From CAZZNQ01 sp964655775 (GTDB lineage: Bacteria; Planctomycetota; Brocadiia; SM23-32), in NCBI GenBank assembly GCA_964655775.1, contig CAZZNQ010000014.1, positions 1-60,812 on the forward strand: a DNA stretch of 60,812 nucleotides, given 5' to 3'. Below, in pieces: positions 50,087 through 59,462 of this stretch; the stretch's first letter is position 1; every line of letters starts with the position of its first letter. Made by a program: the position numbers and the translations under genes. Under the pieces are notes generated by a model, which had not been told where the DNA came from, did no database searches, and saw only the letters and a list, made by a program, of their open reading frames with translations.

Positions 50087-51288
50087 TGGCACTGCGCATC
50101 GACGCCGAAGCCTGCGTCCTCTGCGGCCGTTGCGTGCGCGAATGCCCCTTCGGGGCGCTCTCGCGCGTTGCGGACGAGATCGAGGTCTCCGAGACCTGCA
50201 CCCTCTGCGGCCGCTGCGTCGAGGTATGCCCGGTGGACGCGATCACGCTGGAGACTTCCGAGGCCGCCGCGCCGTCGACGGACGGTTACAGCGGCGTCTG
50301 GGTCTACGGCGAGCGACACGGGGGCGGGTTCCACCACGTCGTTTACGAGCTGATCGGCAAGGGAGCGGAGCTTGCGGCCGACCTGGGATGCGGCCTGGAC
50401 GTCGTTTGCATCGGCGGCGCGCAGTTCGATCCGGCCGAGAGTCTGGTCGGGCTGCCCGTCGGCGCGGTGCACGTGGTCGAGCATCCCGATCTGGCCGTTT
50501 ACCGCGACGGTCCGATCGCCCAAGCCATCGCCGGGCTGGCACGGAAGCTGCGCCCGGAGATCATCCTGGCCGGCGCGACGGCCCGGGGGCGCTCGCTGAT
50601 GCCGCGCGTAGCGACGTTGTGCGCGACGGGTCTGACGGCCGACTGCACGCGCCTGGAAATAGAACCGGAATCGGGCGATCTTCTGCAGACGCGGCCCGCC
50701 TTTGGCGGCAACGTCATGGCGACGATTGTCACCCGCAACCACCGCCCCCAGATGGCGACCGTCCGGCCGAAGGTGATGGCCGCCCGGGTGCGTTCGGGCG
50801 ACGGCGTGCCCGCCGTCCGGCGCCACCGGCCCGAGGACGGTCTGGAGACGGCCGTCGAGGTGCTGGCGAGCACGCGCGCGGAGGCCGAGACGGTGAACAT
50901 CGCCGAAGCCGAGGTGCTGGTGGCAGGTGGGCGCGGCGTCGGCGGGGAGGAGGGTTTCGGGCTGCTGCGTCGGCTGGCGGATGCGCTCGGCGGCGAGGTG
51001 GCGGCGAGTCGGGCGGCTGTGGACGCGGGATGGGCGCCGTATGAGAGGCAGGTCGGGCAGACCGGCAAGACGGTGCAGCCGGCGCTCTACGTGGCCGTGG
51101 GCATCTCCGGCGCCGTCCAGCACCGTGTGGGCATGCAGTCCTCGGGCAAGATCGTCGCCATCAACAGCGATCCGGAGGCGCCCATCTTCGAGGTGGCCGA
51201 TTACGGCGTCGTCGGCGACTACCGCCGCGTCCTGTCGAGCCTGATCGAGGAAATCTCTCCCAGCGGAGGCGGCGGCCATGACGAATGA
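50086..51288 (+). CDS. etfA: Electron transfer flavoprotein alpha with N-terminal ferredoxin domain
   Basis: 400 residues. The first ~50 residues are a 2[4Fe-4S] ferredoxin-like domain: Cys10-13-16-20 and Cys38-41-44-48, each CX2CX2CX3CP. The EtfA body follows. Its FAD domain near the C-terminus includes VAVGISGAVQHRVGMQSSGKIVAIN and EAPIFEVADYGVVGDY. Such a fused ferredoxin occurs in EtfA partners of the electron-confurcating lactate dehydrogenase and in some caffeyl-CoA-type systems, and routes electrons to or from ferredoxin. It overlaps the dehydrogenase ATG by 11 bases. Confidence 0.93.
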   Translation: MALRIDAEACVLCGRCVRECPFGALSRVADEIEVSETCTLCGRCVEVCPVDAITLETSEAAAPSTDGYSGVWVYGERHGGGFHHVVYELIGKGAELAADLGCGLDVVCIGGAQFDPAESLVGLPVGAVHVVEHPDLAVYRDGPIAQAIAGLARKLRPEIILAGATARGRSLMPRVATLCATGLTADCTRLEIEPESGDLLQTRPAFGGNVMATIVTRNHRPQMATVRPKVMAARVRSGDGVPAVRRHRPEDGLETAVEVLASTRAEAETVNIAEAEVLVAGGRGVGGEEGFGLLRRLADALGGEVAASRAAVDAGWAPYERQVGQTGKTVQPALYVAVGISGAVQHRVGMQSSGKIVAINSDPEAPIFEVADYGVVGDYRRVLSSLIEEISPSGGGGHDE

Positions 51289-52873
51289 ACTGAGGCCAAA
51301 GGAGGTCGCCGGCGAGGCGCCGCGCTATGCGAGGGTGGCGGAAGCCGAACAGATCGCGAGCGGCTATCTGGAATACCTGCACGACGAGTCGCGCATGGCC
51401 GCTGCGAGCATCGAGGTGCTGCACTTCCCCGAAACGCCCGAACAGGTCGGGCGGGCCGTCCGAGCCGCACGCGATGCCGAACATCGGGTGACCGTGTCCG
51501 GCGCCCGCACCGGCATCACCGGGGCGGCTGTACCGCTGGATGCGGAGGAGATCATCTCGCTGGAGCGGATGAAAGCCAGGCCCATCGTGCGGCCCGACGG
51601 CAAGGGGGGATGGACGGCGACGGTGGCGGCCGGCACCACGCTGGCCGAGATGGCGGATGCGCTGGACCACGGCCTCTGCGAATACCCCGACGGCAAGCCC
51701 GAGCGCCCACTCTTCTACCCCGTCGACTCGACCGAGGCATCCGCGCATCTGGGCGGGACGATCGCGACCAACGCCTCCGGCGCGCGCACGCTGTTCTACG
51801 GCCCGACGCGGGACTGGGTGCTGGCGCTGAAGGTGGTGACCGCCGACGGTCGGCTGCTGGACCTCGCGCGGGGGGAGGTGACGGCACGGGACGGCGTGCT
51901 GCGATACGCGCTTGTCGACGGGACGGAGCGGACCGTGCTCACGCCCGACGTCCCGACCCCGCAGACCAAGCACACGGCCGGCTACCACCTGCGGGCGGAC
52001 ATGGACGCGGTGGACCTGTTCGTCGGCAGCGAAGGCACGTTGGGCATCGTTGCCGGGGCGACGCTGCGGCTTGCCGAGAAGCCGGAGAACCGCCTGTTTC
52101 TGACGCAGTTCGTGGATGACGCGAAGGCCGCCGTTCAACTGGTTCTGGCATGCAAGCGACACCCCGACCTTCAGCCACTTGCGCTCGAGTACATCGGGCC
52201 CGGCGCCGTTGCGCTCCTGCGCGAGAAGGGCAAGCAGACGCCCGCCTACCTGGAGGTCTCGCGCCTTCCGGAGGACGCCCGGGCACTCGTCTACGCGGAG
52301 ATAGCCTTCTGGGACGAAGCCCACCTGGATGCCATCTACGCCGCCCTCACCGATGTGCTGGACGAGGTGAGGCTGGACGGCGCCCATAGCTGGGCGGGTT
52401 TCACGGAGAAGGACATGACCCAGATGAAACGCCTGCGCCACGCCGTGCCGGAGACCGTGAACGCGATCATCGCCCAGCGGCGGGCGCAGGTGGCCGACCT
52501 GCACAAGGTGGGCACCGACATGGCCGTGCCGGACGAAGGCATCGAGGCGATGCTCGACTTCTATGCGCGCCGCCTGCGCGAGGAGGGGATGCAGCACGTC
52601 ATCTTCGGTCATCTCGGCAGCGGGCACGTGCACGTCAACATCCTTCCCGAGCGGTCCGACGACATCGTGCGCGCCGAGGCCCTATACGGTGAATTCGCCC
52701 GCGAGGCCGTGCGGCTGGGGGGCAGCGTGGCCGCCGAGCACGGGATCGGCCGCATCAAACGGCAGTTCCTCGCCGTGCAGTACTCGCCCGAGCACCTGCA
52801 GGCCATGAAAGCCGTGAAAGAGGCCCTCGACCCCGACGGCATCCTCAATCCCGGCGTTCTCTTCACCGACTGA
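51278..52873 (+). CDS. FAD-binding 2-hydroxyacid dehydrogenase (GlcD/LctD type)
   Basis: 531 residues. The FAD_binding_4 domain spans about 40-235 (HRVTVSGARTGITGAAVPL; GGTIATNASGARTLFYG; GSEGTLGIVAGATLRL). The C-terminal oxidase domain ends with FGHLGSGHVHVNILP and AAEHGIGRIKRQFL, where the His and Glu-His-Gly-Ile-Gly motifs match GlcD/D-lactate dehydrogenases. No iron-sulfur partner GlcF or GlcE is present; EtfAB are the electron partners instead. Substrate is most likely lactate or a similar 2-hydroxyacid. Third gene of the overlapping etfB-etfA-dehydrogenase unit. Confidence 0.9.
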   Translation: MTNELRPKEVAGEAPRYARVAEAEQIASGYLEYLHDESRMAAASIEVLHFPETPEQVGRAVRAARDAEHRVTVSGARTGITGAAVPLDAEEIISLERMKARPIVRPDGKGGWTATVAAGTTLAEMADALDHGLCEYPDGKPERPLFYPVDSTEASAHLGGTIATNASGARTLFYGPTRDWVLALKVVTADGRLLDLARGEVTARDGVLRYALVDGTERTVLTPDVPTPQTKHTAGYHLRADMDAVDLFVGSEGTLGIVAGATLRLAEKPENRLFLTQFVDDAKAAVQLVLACKRHPDLQPLALEYIGPGAVALLREKGKQTPAYLEVSRLPEDARALVYAEIAFWDEAHLDAIYAALTDVLDEVRLDGAHSWAGFTEKDMTQMKRLRHAVPETVNAIIAQRRAQVADLHKVGTDMAVPDEGIEAMLDFYARRLREEGMQHVIFGHLGSGHVHVNILPERSDDIVRAEALYGEFAREAVRLGGSVAAEHGIGRIKRQFLAVQYSPEHLQAMKAVKEALDPDGILNPGVLFTD

Positions 52874-52883
52874 CCGAGCGGCT

Positions 52884-55445
52884 TCAGTGGTGTTCCGGGT
52901 GGTCGTCGCCGGGGGAGTGCTCGTGGTAGCGGCCCTGCTGGTGCATCCGGTTGTGCAGCGACCGATGGGCGGCCGTCAGCACCATGCGCATTCGCCGGCA
53001 CGCTTCCGTCTCGGCGCGGGTCCCGACGGTATCCAGGTAGGCGATTGCACCTTCAATCTGCTCCAGGATGGTCATCGCGTCGGCCGCTGCCAGGAACGGC
53101 GAGTCTTTCACGTCGATCATCACCGGCGTGGAGTGCGCCGCGATGATCTCCGGCTTGTCCGCGTAGTGCCCGCGCACCCGAAGCGCAATCCAGGCGCTGC
53201 CCTGGATGTTCACGGACCAGTCGCCGGAGTCCGACTCCGGGTTGACCGCACGGCTCTCCCGAATCTCGCCGTTGACCACCAGTTCCACGCTGGACATCGG
53301 CACGGTCACGCTTGCGAGTTCCCATTCGACGTTGACCGTGCCCCCGCTCGGCGGCATGTCGATCCGCGACCCGGGCGGCAGTCCCTCGACGGAGAACTCC
53401 ATGAGCGGCCCGTAGGTCACGAACGTCCGAGCGCGGCGCACGGCTTCCTTCCATTCGTCGTACGTGAACTCTCGGTCGCGCGGGATATGGGCGTAGGTGC
53501 GGACCGTCCCCACGGCGGTGGTCGCTGCCATCTTGTCCGTTCCGCCGACCGCGGCCGTCATGTAGCCGCAGTTCAGGTAGCGGTACCAGTCGGACAGCGA
53601 ATACGGGTCGATGCCGCCGTAGAGCATGCCCCAGGAAGTCATCTCTACCGCGTCCGCCGCGCCGCTCACTATGGTCGCAGCGTTCTCGCAACGCGGGTTG
53701 GGGAAGTGCGGAAGCACAACCACGCCGTTCTGCTTCTTGCACTGCCGCGCCCACTCGGTGAGGAGTACTTCCACCGGGTCGCCGAGCGCGGATTCCCCCG
53801 GTCCACCCACCGTCATCGGCGCGATGATATCGCCCTCGTAGCCGAGCAGCGATATGTGGCCCAGCACGTGCTGGCGGTTCTCGGTGCCCACGCGCACGAG
53901 GTGCTCGCCGTCGCCGCCCGACTCGCGTGATCCGAGCGTCGTTGCGCCGTCGAAATCGCCCACGTTTGTTACCAGTTCACCCCACTGGCTGGCCAGCAGG
54001 TTCACCACGTTCACCCCCTCGCCGGCCCCTTCCAGCAGCGCCGAGTGCGGCGAGAGAAAATGGACGTGCGTGTCCGCGCTTACCCATCCCCGTTCGCGCC
54101 ACGGCAGCACGCGCTCCAGCTCGATGGTGATCGTGTCCGTCTTGCCGGTCACCTTCCGCACGGTCCGGACGGGTCTGATCTCGAAGCCCTTGGAGACCTC
54201 GACGTACACGTTGCCTTGGGGGAGATCGATCCGGCATTCGCCCGGAACGTAGGTGCAGTTGTGCAGGCCCCGATGCGTGAAATCGACGCTGTAATCCTGG
54301 AACCAGTCCCCGTTGACGTAACGGTGCCGGTCCACCGGCGAGAGGTACTCGCCCGCCTCCCCGTGCACGTGCAGCTTGACGGCAACCGGTCTCCCGGTTT
54401 CCTTGTCCACCACCCGAAGTGTCACCCGCTTTGCCGCCGGAGGGACAACGCGCAGGCGGCCGGCCTTGCCCCGTTCCTCAAGGCGCGAAACCGGAACCGG
54501 CTTGCCCTGCTCCAGATGAAGACGCGCATCCCGATGGGCGGTGTATTCGATCAGCAGCTCCCGCTCGGACGGTACCGGCAGGTGATTGTTGTACGTCTCG
54601 TCCCAATTCTCGCCGGGGTAATCAAGTCGCCGTTCGACGGAGATCACCTGCCCCAGGTCGATGGCTGCCGCCTCGGCGTAGTCGTTCGCATTGTCGTCTG
54701 ACACTGCCGAATGGTCCCCCGGCAGGCGGAGGACGGCCTTCCGGCGTTTGCGCCAGCGGAGGGGATTCGACGAGGCCCGCCCCCCGGTGATCGCCCAGAC
54801 GACGGCCTTGCCCCCGATCGGTTCGAACCGGACTCCGGCGAGCTTCTTCCGCGGCCTCGGATTCTCCCACGCCCAGAGCCAGTCGGCGAACCGCGGCGCT
54901 CCACCTTCGACGCGGGTCTGAATCCTGCCCCAGGCATCGTTTCGGCTCACCTGCGTCGAACCCGAAGGAGCCGGACGGGGCTTCTCGTGCGAGACCGCCT
55001 CGAAGCAGTTCTCGCCCCAGCGGTGATGGAACATGCCGATCTGGTGCCGTCGCAGGATTCGGGCCCTCTCCTCGCTGCCGTCGGCGTAGACCATGGCGTA
55101 GTCCGCGACGTGCTCGGCCAGCTTACCCTCGCCCCGCATCGGCGACACGAAGCCCCGCTCATCCGACGCGAGCGGGCTGATGTCCGCCGTATGGAGGAAG
55201 ACCAGCCAGGGGACCGCCACCGGCTCCCATTCCACGCTGAACGGGCGACCGTCGAGCAAGGCGGGACGCCCGCCGACCTGGAAAGGAATGCCGCGGCATA
55301 CGCATTCGCCGCACGGTGCGTGTGGCAGTTCGGCAATCATCTCCTCCGATAGACCCTTGCGCGGGAGCGCTGCGAACGTGGTGTTGCCCCGGAGCTTCAG
55401 CGGGCTGAACAACGGAGAAGCCGGTCCGTCCGTTACAGATGGCAT
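52884..55445 (-). CDS. CehA/McbA-family metallohydrolase
   Basis: 853 residues, no signal peptide. The N-terminal ~280 residues include the FQVGGRPALLDGRPFSVEW and FLHTADIS segments, resembling carbohydrate-binding-like regions in related Planctomycetota proteins. A central beta domain (~330-450) follows. The PHP-like metallohydrolase domain starts near 455 with WVSADTHVHFLSPH and includes VVVLPHFPNPRCENA, GGTDKMAATTAVG and a late VTYGPLMEFSVEG. CehA and McbA hydrolyse carbamate or amide esters, but this enlarged branch has unknown substrates. The C-terminus is His-rich (HEHSPGDDHPEHH). It lies 36 bases after acpS. Confidence 0.83.
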   Translation of the reverse strand: MPSVTDGPASPLFSPLKLRGNTTFAALPRKGLSEEMIAELPHAPCGECVCRGIPFQVGGRPALLDGRPFSVEWEPVAVPWLVFLHTADISPLASDERGFVSPMRGEGKLAEHVADYAMVYADGSEERARILRRHQIGMFHHRWGENCFEAVSHEKPRPAPSGSTQVSRNDAWGRIQTRVEGGAPRFADWLWAWENPRPRKKLAGVRFEPIGGKAVVWAITGGRASSNPLRWRKRRKAVLRLPGDHSAVSDDNANDYAEAAAIDLGQVISVERRLDYPGENWDETYNNHLPVPSERELLIEYTAHRDARLHLEQGKPVPVSRLEERGKAGRLRVVPPAAKRVTLRVVDKETGRPVAVKLHVHGEAGEYLSPVDRHRYVNGDWFQDYSVDFTHRGLHNCTYVPGECRIDLPQGNVYVEVSKGFEIRPVRTVRKVTGKTDTITIELERVLPWRERGWVSADTHVHFLSPHSALLEGAGEGVNVVNLLASQWGELVTNVGDFDGATTLGSRESGGDGEHLVRVGTENRQHVLGHISLLGYEGDIIAPMTVGGPGESALGDPVEVLLTEWARQCKKQNGVVVLPHFPNPRCENAATIVSGAADAVEMTSWGMLYGGIDPYSLSDWYRYLNCGYMTAAVGGTDKMAATTAVGTVRTYAHIPRDREFTYDEWKEAVRRARTFVTYGPLMEFSVEGLPPGSRIDMPPSGGTVNVEWELASVTVPMSSVELVVNGEIRESRAVNPESDSGDWSVNIQGSAWIALRVRGHYADKPEIIAAHSTPVMIDVKDSPFLAAADAMTILEQIEGAIAYLDTVGTRAETEACRRMRMVLTAAHRSLHNRMHQQGRYHEHSPGDDHPEHH

Positions 55446-55481
55446 GGTCGCCTCCTCCCGAATGGTCTTGCGTAGGCGTCG

Positions 55482-55877
55482 TCAGGAGCGGCCCGTCTCC
55501 GCGCCTTCCATCACGACCTGCGCGACGGCGAAGTCCTCGTGGTGGGTGAGGCTGACGTGGATGTGCGTGACGCCCATCTCTCGGCTTAAGTCCAAGGCGC
55601 GTCCGGAGAGCGAGATCGCCGGCGCCCCCAGGGGATTGTTGGTGAGCTCGACGTCCAGGAACTGCACGCCCTTCTGCCAGCCTATGCCCAGCGCCTTGAG
55701 GGCCGCTTCCTTGGCGGCAAACCGCGTGGCGAACCGCTGCTCCGGCTGCGGCGACTGCCGGCAGTATTCCGCCTCCGCCGGCGTGAAAATGCGACGGACG
55801 AAGCGGTCGCCGTAGCGGTCGACGGCATGGTGGATGCGCTCGACTTCCACGAGGTCAACGCCGATGCCGATTATCAT
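55482..55877 (-). CDS. acpS: Holo-[acyl-carrier-protein] synthase
   Basis: 131 residues, the normal AcpS size. It transfers phosphopantetheine from CoA to ACP. IIGIGVDLVEVERIH at the N-terminus supplies the Mg-binding Asp; FATRFAAKEAALKALGIG near 50 supplies the Glu/Lys catalytic segment; HIHVSLTHHEDFAVAQVV near 105 is typical. Its start is 33 bases after the recA stop on the same strand, and it precedes the CehA-like gene. Confidence 0.95.
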   Translation of the reverse strand: MIIGIGVDLVEVERIHHAVDRYGDRFVRRIFTPAEAEYCRQSPQPEQRFATRFAAKEAALKALGIGWQKGVQFLDVELTNNPLGAPAISLSGRALDLSREMGVTHIHVSLTHHEDFAVAQVVMEGAETGRS

Positions 55878-55910
55878 GGATCTCCGCCGATGCGAACGTG
55901 AGCGGTCCCG

Positions 55911-56996
55911 TCAGTCCTCCGATTCGCCTTTCTTCTCCTCGCGCACGGCGACCATCTTCTCGAACTGGCGCTTGCGCTTTTCCGCCAGTTGTGGGGCCGC
56001 GTGCTCGAAGATCTTCATTTCGATCTCGTCGGCTATGTCCGGGTTCTCCAACAGGAACGTGCGGGCGTTGTCCTTGCCCTGGCCCAGCCGAGTCTCGCCG
56101 TAGCTGTACCAGGAGCCGGCCTTCTCGACCACGTCGTGCGTGACGCCCAGGTCCACAAGATCGCCTTCGCGGGAGATACCCTTGCTGAAGAGCAACTCCA
56201 CCTCAGCGGTGCGGAAGGGCGGGGCAACCTTGTTCTTGGCTATTTTGATCCGGCAGCGGTTGCCGATGTTCTCGCCGCCGTCCTTGATGCTGGCAATGCG
56301 GCGAAGCTCCACGCGCACCGAACTGTAGAACTTCAGTGCGCGGCCGCCGGGCGTGGTCTCGGGGTTGCCGAACATCACGCCGATCTTCATGCGGATCTGG
56401 TTGATGAAGATGACGCAGGTGCGGGACTTGGAGATGGACGACGCCAGCTTGCGTAGCGCGCGCGACATCAGGCGCGCCTGCAGGCCGACGGTCTGGTCGC
56501 CCATCTCGCCTTCGATCTCGGCCCGGGGCGTGAGGGCGGCGACCGAGTCGACGACCACGATGTCCAGCGCGCTGCTGCGGACCAGGGCCTCGACGATGTC
56601 CAGCGCCTGCTCGCCTGATTCGGGCTGGTTGATCAGCAGGTTCTCGATGTCCACGCCCAGCGCGCGTGCATACTGAGGATCGAGCGCGTGCTCGGCGTCG
56701 ATGAACGCCGCGACGCCGCCCAGCTTTTGCGCCGACGCCACCACCTGAAGCGCGAAGGTGGTCTTGCCGGACGATTCGGGTCCGTACACCTCGATGACGC
56801 GGCCGCGCGGAATCCCGCCGACGCCCAGAGCAATATCCACGGCAGGGGAGCCGGTCGGGATGGCCTCCACGTCCATGCGGGCCTCGTCGTCGCCCATGCG
56901 CATGATGGCGCCCTTGCCGAACTGCTTCTCAATGAGGTCGAGGGTGCGCTCCAGGGCCTTTGCGCGCTGATCTCCGTCGTTGTCGCTCTTCGCCAT
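55911..56996 (-). CDS. recA: Recombinase RecA
   Basis: 361 residues. The polymerisation helix KALERTLDLIEKQFGKGAIM begins the protein, then VYGPESSGKTTFALQV (Walker A near 73), the catalytic EHALDPQYARALGV, VVDSVAALTPRAEIEGEMGD (Walker B), loop L1 and L2 (NQIRMKIGVMFGNPETTPGG) and the C-terminal domain ending in a short acidic tail. The ATG at 56996 is chosen; the frame is open further but lacks similarity. A promoter TTGCAT-16-TACAAT lies at 57073-57046. I saw no clear LexA box in the leader. Confidence 0.97.
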   Translation of the reverse strand: MAKSDNDGDQRAKALERTLDLIEKQFGKGAIMRMGDDEARMDVEAIPTGSPAVDIALGVGGIPRGRVIEVYGPESSGKTTFALQVVASAQKLGGVAAFIDAEHALDPQYARALGVDIENLLINQPESGEQALDIVEALVRSSALDIVVVDSVAALTPRAEIEGEMGDQTVGLQARLMSRALRKLASSISKSRTCVIFINQIRMKIGVMFGNPETTPGGRALKFYSSVRVELRRIASIKDGGENIGNRCRIKIAKNKVAPPFRTAEVELLFSKGISREGDLVDLGVTHDVVEKAGSWYSYGETRLGQGKDNARTFLLENPDIADEIEMKIFEHAAPQLAEKRKRQFEKMVAVREEKKGESED

Positions 56997-57045
56997 GCCG
57001 GTCTTCCCCGTCAGGAGGATGTGAGAGGAAATGCTAATGATCTGT

Positions 57046-57073
57046 ATTGTAGTCCGGCGCGGCGACAATGCAA
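57046..57073 (-). promoter_or_regulatory. Promoter for recA
   Basis: On the minus strand TTGCAT (57073-57068), 16-bp spacer, TACAAT (57051-57046), about 50 bases before the recA ATG. Confidence 0.5.
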
Positions 57074-57121
57074 CTGAAAAAGCCACCGGTTTCCGTTATT
57101 GCTGCGACAGACGCCGGCCGA

Positions 57122-57445
57122 TCACTCCCCGCCGGTGGAGGCCTCGATCCAGTCCAGGTAGTCCGGGTTGCCCACCATGATGGGCATGGCGATCACCTCG
57201 GGAACATCGTAAGAGTGGATCTCCTTGACGACCCGCGCCAGGTCGTCGAAGCACTCCTTCCGCGTCTTCATCAGAAGGAGCGACTCCGATTCCCGGGCGA
57301 TCGCTCCTTTCCAGTGGTAGAGGGAGCGTATCCGGCCCGCGATGTTCACGCAGGCAACCAACTTCTCTTCCAGTAGTCTCTCTGCGATGGCATCCGCCTC
57401 GGCACTGTTGCCGCAGGTTACCATCACTATTATGGCCTCGCTCAT
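57122..57445 (-). CDS. cutA: Divalent-cation tolerance protein CutA
   Basis: 107 residues, normal for CutA, a trimeric ferredoxin-fold protein linked to metal tolerance. CGNSAEADAIAERLLEEKLVACVNI, SLYHWKG, LLLMKTRKECFDDL and HSYDVPEVIAMPI follow the family exactly. The ATG at 57445 is set by GAAGGGAAG upstream; an upstream in-frame ATG (57478) adds 11 unlike residues. It lies between the GT9 gene and recA on the same strand. Confidence 0.93.
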   Translation of the reverse strand: MSEAIIVMVTCGNSAEADAIAERLLEEKLVACVNIAGRIRSLYHWKGAIARESESLLLMKTRKECFDDLARVVKEIHSYDVPEVIAMPIMVGNPDYLDWIEASTGGE

Positions 57446-57526
57446 GGCGATCTTCCCTTCTGAGGTACCAGACTTCACGGGTCTTGGGCTACCAGTCGAC
57501 GTTGCGCGGCAGCGTTCGGCACTGCA

Positions 57527-59431
57527 CTATCTGCGCAAGGCGATTCCTATGAGAACTCGACGCCGATGACGCTCGTCCGCGTAGCCGTCGCAGTACGCAC
57601 GCAAGAACCGGATCCTGTCCCTCCGTGAGAAGGCTCCATTGAAGCCGATGAGCAGCCGACGCAGGTCCAAACCGCGAAGCAGGTCGCCTATGAAGTAGGG
57701 CAGCCACGCGATACATCGCACGCGGTCCAACTCCGCGAAGAAGAACCGGGCCGTGTCCGCCGAAGCGGACCCGTCTATCAGTATACTCGAATCGTCCAGC
57801 CGCGTATGCCGGTATCCGGCAGCGTGAAGGACCTGCACGGTCCGGGCCAGCTCAGTGAGCAGCGACGACCTCTCGCGGCCGGAGGACCGCGCCCAGCGTC
57901 GCCCCTCGTCCCTTCGCAGCCATTGCCTCAGCGTGACCACCCCCGAAGCCCGGTCGGTCAGCAAGCACCGCGCCCCGCGCCCGTGCCGCGTCTTGCTCAT
58001 GCGGGCCACGGGGAAGGGGACGGATACCCCGGCGGAGGTCAGTCTCAAGGCGGCGCGCCACGCCCGGCGCACGCGCCTGCCGGCGACAAGGCCGGTGTCT
58101 TCCACCGTCGAATCGTGCGGAGGATGTCTCTCGATGGATATCCTGACCTGCGTTCCGCCGACGGGCACGTCTGCCGTCGTCACCAGGTCGCATCCCTGTT
58201 CGGACGGTTCCAGGTGCCGGGCGCCCTCGGAGCTGCAGAGCCAGGTGTAGAACTCGGGCGAACTGTAGCAGGTGGTCGCCACGCCCTCCCAGTCACCCAG
58301 CGAGAAGGGCCACGTCATCGGCTTCTTGACCGTGCGCTCGTCCGCGTCCGCCTCCTTCGGCGCGTCCAGAAGGCGCCGAGCGGCCTGGTAGACGGTCTCG
58401 GGCCCGATGCTCGTCATGCAGCGCACGTGCGAGCACCGGCGCCGCGTGCACGGGCGGCAGGAAGCACTCCCGGTGACGACCAAGCTCCGGGAGCCGTACG
58501 GTCCCGTCTGCGCCGGATCCTTGGGTCCGAACAGGGCGAGCGTCCGCACGCCCAGCGTGCTGGCGATGTGCATTGGCCCGGTGTCGCTGCCGATGAAGAG
58601 GTCCGCCGGCCGCAGCAGTTCCACCAGACCCCGAAGACCGCCGACGTGAGGGGCGGGGTGGCCGGGCTGCTTCATACTCGATAGCACCGCGTTGGCCAGT
58701 TCCTCCTCGCCCGGTCCGTGGGACACGACGACGCGCGCGTCCCGTTCCGCGACAAGCCGGTCGGCGACCTGCGCATACCTGGATGGCATCCAGCGCTTGA
58801 ATGCCGCGAACGCGCTCGTGCCGGGGTGCATCACGACAATCGGCCCGGAGCCGTCCAGGCCTCGCAGGAAAAGATCGACCGCTTCGCGCTCGGGCCGCCA
58901 CGTGGGAAGCTCGGCCGGCGCGAAGCGCGTCCGGATGCCGAGCGGCGCCAGGAGGGCGAGGTCGCGTTCAATCCGATGAATGCCCTCCGCGGGGCAGCTC
59001 ACGAGGGTGCTCTGCACGTGCCGGTTCAACTCGCGGCTGACCGGTGGTCCGAAGCCGACCCTGAGCGGTGCCCCGGCGGCGAGCACGATCCACGCGCTCT
59101 TGAGGCTGCTCTGGAAGTCGACGCTGGCGTCGAACTCCAGTTTTCTCAAGTCGCCCCAGAGGTCGGCGAAGTCGGCGATCAGATCCTTCCAGCGCCCCGG
59201 CCTGCGAAGCATGGACGACCACGACTTGCGTGGCACCACAATCACGCGGTCCAGCAGCGGGTGCTCCCGCAAGATGTCCGCGGACCTCTCCTCCACCGCC
59301 CAGGCGATGAAGGCGTCCGGCCTTTCGCGTCGCAGGAGGGTCAGGGCGTTCATCGCGTGGACGATGTCGCCCAAGCCGCTGAGGCGGATGCAGAGGATTC
59401 GGCCTCCGCTTTTTCTCTCGCATATCGTCAT
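57527..59431 (-). CDS. GT9 heptosyltransferase fused to a degenerate lipopolysaccharide kinase-like domain
   Basis: 634 residues. The N-terminal GT9 domain (about 10-355) has ILCIRLSGLGDIVHAMNAL and LFIGSDTGPMHIASTLGV, with the Cys-rich CRPCTRRRCSHVRC near 330 typical of this group. The C-terminal ~260 residues look like a WaaP/Kdo-kinase fold (RRVRRAWRAALRLTSAGV, LHAAGYRHTRLDDSSILI). The usual catalytic HxD is here HTRL with Arg where Asp is expected, and the later metal-binding Asp is replaced (AELDRVR), so it may be a pseudokinase. Action on lipid-A-core or related surface glycans at the inner face of the membrane is inferred. Confidence 0.8.
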   Translation of the reverse strand: MTICERKSGGRILCIRLSGLGDIVHAMNALTLLRRERPDAFIAWAVEERSADILREHPLLDRVIVVPRKSWSSMLRRPGRWKDLIADFADLWGDLRKLEFDASVDFQSSLKSAWIVLAAGAPLRVGFGPPVSRELNRHVQSTLVSCPAEGIHRIERDLALLAPLGIRTRFAPAELPTWRPEREAVDLFLRGLDGSGPIVVMHPGTSAFAAFKRWMPSRYAQVADRLVAERDARVVVSHGPGEEELANAVLSSMKQPGHPAPHVGGLRGLVELLRPADLFIGSDTGPMHIASTLGVRTLALFGPKDPAQTGPYGSRSLVVTGSASCRPCTRRRCSHVRCMTSIGPETVYQAARRLLDAPKEADADERTVKKPMTWPFSLGDWEGVATTCYSSPEFYTWLCSSEGARHLEPSEQGCDLVTTADVPVGGTQVRISIERHPPHDSTVEDTGLVAGRRVRRAWRAALRLTSAGVSVPFPVARMSKTRHGRGARCLLTDRASGVVTLRQWLRRDEGRRWARSSGRERSSLLTELARTVQVLHAAGYRHTRLDDSSILIDGSASADTARFFFAELDRVRCIAWLPYFIGDLLRGLDLRRLLIGFNGAFSRRDRIRFLRAYCDGYADERHRRRVLIGIALRR

Positions 59432-59462
59432 CTTCCGCCTGCCCGACCGGTCACGGCGCGGC

